The notes under the pieces are model-generated. The model was not told the origin of the DNA. It did not search any database and saw only the letters and a program-made list of their open reading frames with translations. Of a stretch of 9,040 bases of DNA, positions 1 to 7,900 are shown piece after piece; positions within the stretch are counted from its first letter, which is position 1, and the number at the start of each line of letters is the position of its first letter. The translations under genes and the position numbers were made by a program. Source of the DNA: Blautia sp. (GTDB lineage: Bacteria; Bacillota; Clostridia; Lachnospirales; Lachnospiraceae); the NCBI GenBank assembly GCA_030841965.1, contig JAUUSJ010000159.1, positions 1-9,040 of the forward strand. Direction: 5' to 3'.

Positions 1-85
1 GCAAAGCTAAGTATATCGAAAAACCGCTCCACTCTCTATCGTTTTCGGAGGACATCTCTCTTTGCTCTCTTCGCTGTGTATTGGC
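1..85 (-). repeat. Interspersed palindromic repeat, copy A (left arm only, cut by window edge)
   Basis: This stretch matches the reverse complement of 629-713 without gaps at about 76 of 85 positions, so it is the left arm of the same element as copy B, in the opposite orientation. The outer stem lies at 41-73, the conserved internal-loop sequence at 27-40 and the inner stem at 11-26; the centre and right arm would lie beyond the left edge of the window. Similarity continues about 12 bp outside the stem (74-85), as in copy B. No transposase is seen. That it is a non-autonomous mobile or structured repeat is inference. Confidence 0.8.
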
Positions 86-387
86 GAAACGTTCTCGATT
101 CGCTTGTTCATACTTTTATTATTTACTATTGGTTTATACCTATACTATTGTTCTGTAGCTATACTATGATGTTGGAAATAAAAGACCTTTTGACTCCTTT
201 GATACTGGATTGCTCCGCACAATGTTCTCCCACAATCTTCATGATATTGACCTATATAATTTTCTTATTACTCTATTGTTCTTTTCTTCATTTAGGATTA
301 TATCAAAATTATATTGGTAAAGAAATTATCGAAAAATATGAAATTCCAATTAAATATAGTATCGATTTTATTCAAAAATCTCTATAA
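76..387 (+). CDS. Small hypothetical membrane protein, possibly the C-terminal part of a longer frame
   Basis: I do not recognise this protein. From the GTG at 76 it has 103 residues with two strongly hydrophobic segments, at about residues 11-33 and 52-77, each long enough to cross a membrane, and a short mixed-charge tail (residues 81-103). Four cysteines lie at 27, 46, 50 and 67. The start is doubtful: the GTG lies inside the outer end of repeat copy A and has no Shine-Dalgarno sequence, and the in-frame ATG at 166 has none either and would lose the first hydrophobic segment. The frame has no stop back to position 1, so it may begin outside the window. About 100 stop-free codons in DNA this AT-rich would be unlikely by chance, which favours a real or recently real gene. 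It could be a remnant truncated by, or fused to, the repeat. Confidence 0.35.
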   Translation: MYWRNVLDSLVHTFIIYYWFIPILLFCSYTMMLEIKDLLTPLILDCSAQCSPTIFMILTYIIFLLLYCSFLHLGLYQNYIGKEIIEKYEIPIKYSIDFIQKSL

Positions 388-628
388 TTTTATTTGAAAA
401 ACCGAAAAATCTATTTTCCAATCGTCCTATAAACTGAAAAATTAGCTTTAAGCACAAAATGAAAAACAACTGAACTGAAAAAATAAAATGATAAAAGAAA
501 TAATCGAAGTAAAAATATCTTTTACAAAGATAAGCTATAAAATATACAAAATATAAATGTACGATACTCTATAAGTCAACATTTACATTCCTAACCAAAT
601 TTACGTCTATGATATCTCATCTAAATTA
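388..628. other. AT-rich intergenic spacer without a recognisable gene
   Basis: This very AT-rich stretch between the small membrane-protein frame and repeat copy B has stops in all frames and no RNA gene I can recognise. It contains weak overlapping hairpins at 509-525 (GTAAAA paired with TTTTAC) and 517-531 (ATCTTT paired with AAAGAT). Neither has a following T-run, so I do not call a terminator for the upstream frame. Confidence 0.6.
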
Positions 629-847
629 GCCAGTACACAGCCGAGAGAGCAAGGAGAGATATGCCCCGAAAACGATAGAGAGTGGAGCGATTTTTCGATA
701 TGCTTAGCTTTGCCGCTGGAGCACTGTTTGAGCACCAACGGTGCGAGTTTGCGGGAGGCGGCAAAAATCAGCGCATGTCGAAAAATCGTGGGAACGAACG
801 TGTTTGCGGGACATATCTCTCCTTGCTCTCTCGGCGTCTCCTCCCAC
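629..847 (+). repeat. Interspersed palindromic repeat, copy B (complete)
   Basis: The core, 641-834, is an interrupted palindrome centred near 738. Outer arms 641-673 and 802-834 are complementary at 31 of 33 positions. Inside them are an asymmetric internal loop (674-687 against 789-801), a 16-bp inner stem (688-703 with 773-788, one G-U), a second loop, a 7-bp stem (710-716 with 758-764), a third loop, and a terminal 5-bp hairpin (732-736 with 740-744, loop AAC). Conserved flanking pieces outside the core, 629-640 and 835-847, recur in copies A and C respectively and are not complementary to each other. The length and terminal inverted repeats resemble MITE or ERIC/RUP-type elements of bacteria, but I cannot match it to a named family. 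No clear target-site duplication is visible. Several frames happen to stay open through it; I treat these as non-coding. Confidence 0.85.
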
Positions 848-867
848 CACTTATTCCCTCCTCCCCT

Positions 868-907
868 CAAAAAAAAGAGAAGACCCCACCAATTCGGAAT
901 CCTCTCT
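868..907 (-). terminator. Intrinsic terminator of the rpoBC transcription unit
   Basis: Read on the minus strand, the 8-nt arm at 900-907 (AGAGAGGA) pairs with the arm at 876-883 (TCTTCTCT) with one G-U, around a 16-nt loop that can itself pair CC with GG. A run of eight T residues on the transcribed strand (869-876) overlaps the end of the stem and follows it. It lies about 93 nt after the rpoC stop codon and ends some 20 bp before repeat copy B, so the repeat is outside the main transcript unless there is read-through. Confidence 0.75.
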
Positions 908-999
908 TTCTTTCATTTATTATCTAGAGTTCATAGATTCTCTAATCGATTCATTCTAAAAACTCCTATATATCTGAGCACCAACCTCAGGAAAAGGAT

Positions 1000-3900
1000 T
1001 TACTCATCCTCGTCTTCTTCCTCGAATTCGTCGTCCTCCTCGAACATATCATCATCCTCATCGATATCGTCCTCGTCATCCTCATCGAACTCAAGCTCCT
1101 CATCTGCCTCAATCTCTTCTAACTCATCCAAGTCTTCCTCGTCAAAGCTAAAATCTTCCTCAAGGTCAATCTCCTCGACTTTCTCATCCTTATCCGTACT
1201 CAACTTAACGTCTCGATATGTTTTCATACCAGTTCCCGCTGGAATCAGCTTACCGATAAGAACGTTCTCCTTCAATCCATTCAGTGGGTCGGTCTTACCC
1301 TTGATAGCCGCATCTGTAAGCACCTTCGTCGTCTCCTGGAAAGATGCCGCCGACAAGAAGGAATTCGTCGCAAGAGATGCCTTTGTGATACCAAGCATTA
1401 CCTGCTTTCCTACCGCTGGCTCTTTTCCCTCTGCGATTAACTCTTCATTTGTCTTATTAAGCTCTAATATATCAACTAATGTTCCTGGCAGATAATTACT
1501 ATCTCCATTCTCCTCGATACGAATCTTCTTAAGCATCTGACGAACGATAACCTCGACATGCTTATCGTTGATATCTACACCTTGGAGACGGTAAACTCTT
1601 TGAACCTCTCGAATCATATAGTCTTGAACCGCTCTCACGCCTTTAATCTTCAAGATATCATGTGGATTTACAGAACCCTCTGTAAGCTCATCGCCTGCCT
1701 CGAGCTCCTGTCCCTCCAAAACTTTAATTCGAGAACCATAAGGAATAAGATAGGTCTTAGAGTCTGTATCATTGACAACGACAATCTCTCGTTTTTTCTT
1801 CGTATCCTTAATCTGAACTCTACCTGGAATCTCGGAGATAATGGCAAGTCCTTTTGGTTTTCTCGCCTCAAATAACTCCTCGACACGAGGAAGACCCTGT
1901 GTGATATCGTCACCGGCTACACCACCAGCGTGGAAGGTACGCATCGTAAGCTGTGTACCAGGCTCACCGATAGACTGAGCAGCGATAATACCGACAGCCT
2001 CACCAACCTGTACCGCCTGACCTGTGGCAAGGTTCGCACCGTAACATTTTGCACATGCGCCTACCATCGACTTACAAGTAAGCATCGTACGAATCTTAAC
2101 CTTCGTATATCCAGCCTCCATAACCTTAGCGGCGAGAAGTGGTGTGATAAGAGTATTGCAAGGAACAATAACCTCTCCTGTCTCCTTATTAATCAAATCC
2201 TCCGCTGCGAAACGTCCTGTAATACGCTCCTGCAAGCTCTCGATAACTTCCTTTCCATCCATGAATGCCTCTACGTACATTCCTGGAACTTCTCCTGTTC
2301 CCTCGCAGCAGTCTGTCTCACGGATAATTAAGTCCTGAGATACGTCGACAAGACGTCTTGTCAAGTATCCTGAATCGGCTGTACGAAGAGCAGTATCGGA
2401 AAGACCTTTTCTAGCACCGTGAGCGGAGATGAAATATTCCAAAACGTCAAGACCCTCACGGAAATTGGATTTGATTGGGAGCTCGATTGTACGACCTGAT
2501 GTATCGGCCATCAAACCACGCATACCTGCAAGCTGCTTAATCTGCTGGTTAGAACCACGGGCTCCAGAGTCAGCCATCATAAAGATATTATTGTAGGCAT
2601 CCAATCCATCCAAAAGCTTCTTTGTCAATACATCATCCGCCTGGAACCATGTGCTGACAACAGCTTTATAACGCTCCTCGTCTGTCATAAGACCACGACG
2701 ATACTGTTTTGTAATGAGATTTACCTGCTTTTCTGCATCTGACAAAATCTGCTTCTTCTCCTTAGGAACGGTCATATCTGAGATAGATACCGTGAGCGCT
2801 CCTCTTGTAGAGAACTTATATCCGAGTGCCTTAATATCATCGAGTACTTCCGCCGTCTTTGTTGCTCCATAAATATTAATGCATTTATCCAAGATTTGTT
2901 TTAACTGTTTTTTCTTAACAAGGAAATCAATCTCTAATTTTAAGAAATTTTCTTCCTTAGAACGGTCTACAAATCCCAAATCCTGCATAATAATTTCATT
3001 AAAGAGAAGACGTCCCATTGTACAGTCGATAATACCTGTCACCTTTGTTCCATCAGGTTTCTCTTTCGTCACACGAACTTTAATTCTCGCATGTAATGTA
3101 ATAACTTTATTCTCATAAGCCAAGAAAGCTTCATTTTTGGACTTAAAGAACTTACCTTCACCCTTATCTCCTGGCTTTTCCAGAGTTAGATAGTAGATAC
3201 CAAGTACCATATCCTGTGAAGGAACGGCAACTGGCGCACCGTCAGATGGTTTTAGTAAGTTATTCGGAGAGAGAAGTAAAAATCTACACTCTGCCTGTGC
3301 TTCCTCGGAGAGTGGCAGATGGACAGCCATCTGGTCACCGTCGAAATCGGCGTTATAGGCAGTACATACAAGTGGATGAAGCTTAATCGCCTTACCCTCT
3401 ACCAAGATTGGCTCAAACGCCTGAATTCCAAGTCTGTGAAGAGTAGGAGCACGGTTTAGCATAACTGGATGTTCTTTGATAACCTCCTCAAGCACATCCC
3501 AAACCTCTCTTTGAAGCTTCTCTACCATCTTCTTCGCGGATTTGATATTATGGGCCAACTCTCTTGCGACAAGCTCTTTCATTACGAAAGGCTTAAACAA
3601 CTCAATCGCCATCTCTTTTGGAAGACCGCATTGATAAATCTTTAATTCTGGACCTACTACGATAACAGAACGTCCTGAATAGTCAACACGCTTTCCAAGT
3701 AAGTTCTGTCTGAAACGACCTTGCTTACCTTTTAACATATCGGATAGAGATTTTAATGCACGGTTTCCAGGACCTGTTACTGGTCTTCCTCTACGACCGT
3801 TATCAATCAGGGCATCGACAGCCTCCTGAAGCATTCTCTTTTCATTTCTGACAATAATGCTAGGAGCACCGAGCTCTAATAATCTCTTTAAACGATTATT

Positions 3901-4752
3901 TCTATTAATAATTCTTCTGTATAAATCATTTAAGTCAGATGTGGCGAAACGTCCACCGTCTAACTGAACCATAGGACGAATATCTGGTGGAATAACTGGC
4001 ACAACATCAAGAATCATCCACTCTGGTTTATTTTCTGAGTGGCGGAATGCCTCCACTACCTCTAAACGCTTGATAATTCTCGCTCTCTTTTGTCCAGAAG
4101 CTCCTTTTCCCTTTCCAGAATCCTTCTCGGATTCGCCCTTTAATTCTTTTTTCAGCTGTGCGGATTCTGCGTCCAAATCAATCGCCTGAAGCAATTCCTT
4201 GATTGCCTCCGCACCCATACCAACACGGAATCGATTGCCAAACTTCTCATAGGCCTCTCTGTATTCCTTCTCTGTCAAAACCTGTTTATAGTTAAGGTCT
4301 GTATCTCCCTCATCTAATACGATATAAGAGGCAAAATATAATACCTTCTCTAGGACTCTCGGAGAGATATCAAGGATTAATCCCATACGACTTGGAATTC
4401 CCTTAAAATACCAAATATGAGAGACAGGAGCTGCAAGCTCAATATGACCCATTCTCTCTCTTCTTACATTGGCCTTTGTAACTTCTACACCACAGCGGTC
4501 ACATACAACACCTTTATAGCGGATTTTTTTGTATTTTCCACAGTGGCATTCCCAGTCCTTACTAGGTCCAAAAATTCTCTCACAAAATAAACCATCTTTC
4601 TCAGGCTTTAATGTTCTATAGTTAATTGTCTCTGGTTTTTTTACCTCTCCTCTAGACCACTCTCTAATCTTTTCTGGGGAAGCTAAACCAATTTTAATTT
4701 CATCAAAATTCATAGGTTGATCCACTTGTTGTTGATTGTTCATCTCTGACAT
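1000..4752 (-). CDS. rpoC: DNA-directed RNA polymerase subunit beta'
   Basis: RpoC forms the clamp and catalytic half of RNA polymerase. The 1250-residue product has the N-terminal zinc site (C69, C71, C84, C87), the switch and rudder region leading to the catalytic motif NADFDGD at 467-473, whose aspartates 469, 471 and 473 hold the active-site magnesium, the bridge helix at about 766-800, a second zinc site (C815, C893, C900, C903) and the trigger loop starting around 930-941 (TMRTFH). A Gly/Ser/Lys-rich linker lies at about 206-222. The last 60 residues contain 43 Asp or Glu. The ATG at 4752 is chosen because AAGGAG (4761-4766) stands 8 nt upstream; the next ATG at 4743 is too far. The gene lies 159 bp after rpoB with no promoter seen between, so it is cotranscribed. 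It is intact, with no frameshift or missing catalytic residue. Confidence 0.98.
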   Translation of the reverse strand: MSEMNNQQQVDQPMNFDEIKIGLASPEKIREWSRGEVKKPETINYRTLKPEKDGLFCERIFGPSKDWECHCGKYKKIRYKGVVCDRCGVEVTKANVRRERMGHIELAAPVSHIWYFKGIPSRMGLILDISPRVLEKVLYFASYIVLDEGDTDLNYKQVLTEKEYREAYEKFGNRFRVGMGAEAIKELLQAIDLDAESAQLKKELKGESEKDSGKGKGASGQKRARIIKRLEVVEAFRHSENKPEWMILDVVPVIPPDIRPMVQLDGGRFATSDLNDLYRRIINRNNRLKRLLELGAPSIIVRNEKRMLQEAVDALIDNGRRGRPVTGPGNRALKSLSDMLKGKQGRFRQNLLGKRVDYSGRSVIVVGPELKIYQCGLPKEMAIELFKPFVMKELVARELAHNIKSAKKMVEKLQREVWDVLEEVIKEHPVMLNRAPTLHRLGIQAFEPILVEGKAIKLHPLVCTAYNADFDGDQMAVHLPLSEEAQAECRFLLLSPNNLLKPSDGAPVAVPSQDMVLGIYYLTLEKPGDKGEGKFFKSKNEAFLAYENKVITLHARIKVRVTKEKPDGTKVTGIIDCTMGRLLFNEIIMQDLGFVDRSKEENFLKLEIDFLVKKKQLKQILDKCINIYGATKTAEVLDDIKALGYKFSTRGALTVSISDMTVPKEKKQILSDAEKQVNLITKQYRRGLMTDEERYKAVVSTWFQADDVLTKKLLDGLDAYNNIFMMADSGARGSNQQIKQLAGMRGLMADTSGRTIELPIKSNFREGLDVLEYFISAHGARKGLSDTALRTADSGYLTRRLVDVSQDLIIRETDCCEGTGEVPGMYVEAFMDGKEVIESLQERITGRFAAEDLINKETGEVIVPCNTLITPLLAAKVMEAGYTKVKIRTMLTCKSMVGACAKCYGANLATGQAVQVGEAVGIIAAQSIGEPGTQLTMRTFHAGGVAGDDITQGLPRVEELFEARKPKGLAIISEIPGRVQIKDTKKKREIVVVNDTDSKTYLIPYGSRIKVLEGQELEAGDELTEGSVNPHDILKIKGVRAVQDYMIREVQRVYRLQGVDINDKHVEVIVRQMLKKIRIEENGDSNYLPGTLVDILELNKTNEELIAEGKEPAVGKQVMLGITKASLATNSFLSAASFQETTKVLTDAAIKGKTDPLNGLKENVLIGKLIPAGTGMKTYRDVKLSTDKDEKVEEIDLEEDFSFDEEDLDELEEIEADEELEFDEDDEDDIDEDDDMFEEDDEFEEEDEDE

Positions 4753-4760
4753 TCAAGTTA

Positions 4761-4768
4761 CTCCTTCC
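4761..4768 (-). promoter_or_regulatory. Ribosome binding site of rpoC
   Basis: On the minus strand GGAAGGAG ends 8 nt before the ATG at 4752. This is close to the ideal anti-16S match and spacing for a Firmicute and fixes the rpoC start. Confidence 0.85.
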
Positions 4769-4811
4769 ATAGCTCCACATTTTCTTGGTTCACAGCTAAG
4801 CAGATAGACGA

Positions 4812-4834
4812 ATGCGCTGACATAAACAGCACAC
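4812..4834 (-). other. Stem-loop 3 of the rpoB-rpoC spacer
   Basis: In the transcript GUGUGCUG pairs with CAGCGCAU over 8 bp including two wobble pairs, around a 7-nt loop. It is the last of three successive predicted hairpins in the spacer and lies about 45 nt upstream of the rpoC ribosome binding site. Its role is unknown. Confidence 0.45.
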
Positions 4835-4835
4835 T

Positions 4836-4856
4836 AGAAAATCCAGCTTATTTTCT
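4836..4856 (-). other. Stem-loop 2 of the rpoB-rpoC spacer
   Basis: A perfect 7-bp stem (AGAAAAT with ATTTTCT) closes a 7-nt loop, one base upstream of stem-loop 3 in the transcript. It is AU-rich, so only moderately stable, and no T-run follows. Its role is unknown. Confidence 0.45.
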
Positions 4857-4865
4857 CTATATGGT

Positions 4866-4902
4866 AGACAAGAACAATCTTCTCATCTGATTGTTCCTGT
4901 CT
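4866..4902 (-). other. Strong stem-loop 1 just after the rpoB stop codon
   Basis: The transcript can form a 14-bp stem (4889-4902 with 4866-4879) with 13 Watson-Crick pairs and one G-U, closed by a 9-nt loop. It begins 9 nt after the rpoB stop codon. There is no following U-run, so it is not a standard terminator. By analogy with hairpins between genes of other ribosomal-protein/polymerase operons it could be an RNase cleavage site, a 3'-end stabiliser or a partial attenuator; this is inference. Confidence 0.7.
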
Positions 4903-4911
4903 TATCGCCAA

Positions 4912-7900
4912 TTAGTACATATCAGAATCTTCTGTGTCTGGGACAAACGTCTGATTAAAATCAGCGTCATCTCCCTCTTCCAAATTTCCCTCTCTAAAAC
5001 CACTCTTTTCTAAGGAACCTTCCTCATACTGACCAAAAATCATATCTCCCTCAATCATAGGAGTCAAATCTTCGTTCACTGTCTCTGAGCCCTCACGAAT
5101 TTCAACCTCTTTTGTTCCACCGTCTGGTGTTCTCTTAAGCACACGAACATCAAGCGCCAAGGACTGGAATTCCTTTAATAATACCTTGAATGATTCTGGA
5201 ATACCTGGCTCTGGGATATTATCTCCCTTGATGATAGCCTCGTATGTCTTCACACGACCAACAACATCATCCGATTTCACAGTCAAGATTTCCTGTAATG
5301 TATAGGATGCACCGTACGCCTCAAGTGCCCAAACCTCCATCTCACCGAATCTTTGTCCGCCAAACTGTGCTTTTCCACCGAGTGGCTGCTGTGTTACTAA
5401 GGAATAAGGACCTGTAGAACGAGCATGAATCTTATCATCTACTAAATGGTGAAGTTTCAAATAATGCATGAAACCGATGGTTACTGGACTATCAAACTCC
5501 TCTCCGGTTCTTCCGTCTCGAAGCTGCACTTTACCAGTACGGTCGATTGGAACTCCCTTCCACTCTTCTCTATGGTCTCTATTCTCATAGAGGTAATCCA
5601 TAATATCATCATTTACTTTATCTTTCCACTTATCACTAAACTCTTCCCAGGAAGTATTGGCATAGTCGTTTGCCATCTCCAACGTATCCATAATTGCGTA
5701 CTCATCCGCACCGTTAAATACTGGAGTAGAAACCTTAAGGCCAAGTACATTCGCCGCGAGACTTAAGTGAATCTCAAGCACCTGTCCGATATTCATACGG
5801 GAAGGCACACCAAGTGGATTCAAAACAATATCAAGTGGACGACCGTTTGGAAGGAAAGGCATATCCTCTACTGGAAGAATTCGAGAGATAACACCCTTAT
5901 TACCGTGACGACCAGCCATCTTATCGCCAACCGAAATCTTTCTCTTTTGCGCAATATAGACGCGAACTGTCTTATTGACACCTGGAGAAAGCTCATCGCC
6001 ATTTTCTCTTGTGAAAATCTTTGTATCCATAACGACACCGTAAGCGCCATGTGGAACACGAAGGGAAGTATCTCTTACCTCTCTCGCCTTCTCACCAAAA
6101 ATAGCTCGAAGTAACTTCTCTTCCGCTGTCACTTCTGTCTCTCCCTTAGGAGTTACTTTACCAACTAAGATATCTCCCGCATGTACCTCGGCACCGATAC
6201 GGATGATACCATTCTCATCTAAGTCTTTTAAGACATCCTCGCTAAGTCCAGCCAAATCTCTTGTGATTTCCTCCTGACCAAGCTTTGTGTCTCTCGCCTC
6301 AACCTCATATTCTTCAATATGCACGGAAGTATATACATCCTCCTGCACAAGACGCTCGCTAAGTAATACGGCATCCTCGTAGTTATAACCTTCCCATGTC
6401 ATAAAGCCGATAAGAGGGTTCTTACCAAGTGCCATCTCTCCACCGGATGTGGAAGCACCATCGGCTAAGATATCTCCCGCTTTGACTCTATCTCCGACAT
6501 TCACGATAGGTCTTTGGTTCATACAGTTACCCTGATTACTTCTCGCAAACTTAATTACATGATATACATCTTTTTGACCGTTTGGTCTTCTCACAACAAT
6601 CTCTCTACTTGTGGACCTCTCTACAGTACCCTCATTCTTTGCCACGATACAAACACCTGAGTCGACTGCTGCCTTTTCCTCCATTCCCGTACCTACGACT
6701 GGAGACTCTGTCTTTAACAGAGGAACCGCCTGACGCTGCATGTTAGAACCCATAAGAGCACGGTTCGCATCGTCATTCTCAAGGAAAGGAATCATACTCG
6801 TCGCAACCGAAAATACCATCTTAGGAGATACGTCCATCAAGTCAATTCTCTTCTTTGGAAACTCAGATGTCTCCTCTCTATAACGACCAGAGACATTGTC
6901 ATGTACAAAATGACCTTCCTCATCCAAAACCTCATTGGCCTGCGCTACTGTATAATTATCTTCCTCATCTGCCGTCAAATATACAACTTCATCTGTTACA
7001 ACTGGATTCTCTGGGTCTGTCTTATCTACCTTACGGTAAGGAGCCTCGATAAATCCATACTGATTAATTCTGGCATAAGTTGCCAAGGAGTTAATCAGAC
7101 CGATGTTTGGACCCTCGGGAGTCTCGATAGGACACATTCTTCCGTAATGAGAGTAATGTACGTCACGAACCTCAAATCCCGCACGGTCTCTTGACAAACC
7201 ACCAGGTCCGAGTGCGGATAAACGTCTCTTATGCGTCAACTCAGACAGAGGGTTATTCTGGTCCATAAACTGTGATAACTGGGAACTTCCAAAGAATTCC
7301 TTCACAGCGGCAGTCACTGGCTTAATATTAATCAATGATTGTGGAGATACTGTCTCTATATCCTGAACTGTCATACGCTCTCTCACGACTCTCTCAAGTC
7401 TGGAAAGACCGATACGATACTGATTCTGTAATAACTCTCCAACCGCACGGATACGACGATTACCTAAGTGGTCAATATCGTCTTTATTGCCTAATCCGTA
7501 CTCTAGGTGCATATTATAGTTGATAGAAGCTAAAATATCTTCTTTTGTTATATGCTTTGGAATCAACTCGCTTAAATTTTTGCGAATCTCTCCCTTAATC
7601 TCTTCTATATCAGTATATTCTTCTAAAATGGAAGCCAAAACTGGGTAATAAACAGGTTCCGTCACTCCCACTTCTTTTGGATCTATATCAATAAACGCGG
7701 TGATGTCTACCATCATATTAGAAAGAACTTTTACGTTAGCCTCTTCTGTCTGAATAAATACATGAGGAATCGCTGCATTTTGAATCTTGTCTGCCAATTC
7801 CTTATCGACAACTGTTCCTGCCTCTGCGATAATCTCTCCTGTAGTCTGGTCAATTACATCCTCAGCTAATGGATGTCCTGCGATTCTATTTTTAAATGCG

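Noticed and set aside
629..847. Target-site duplication around repeat copy B
   Set aside because: Compared flanks at 615-640 and 835-860 and found no matching short direct repeat with either choice of boundary.
607..959. Several overlapping short frames on both strands within repeat copy B
   Set aside because: They all derive from the same palindromic DNA, which happens to be poor in stops. Differences between copies A and B in one of these frames are mostly amino-acid changing, so there is no sign of protein constraint.
974..990. CTGAG/CTCAG hairpin just after the rpoC stop as terminator
   Set aside because: The stem has only 5 bp and the T-run is separated from it; the hairpin at 876-907 with eight T residues is much better.
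710..1495. Long plus-strand frame antisense to the rpoC 3' end, serine-rich
   Set aside because: Its serine runs are the reverse-complement reading of the Asp/Glu codons of the RpoC acidic tail, and its N-terminal part is the repeat. No ribosome binding site is seen.
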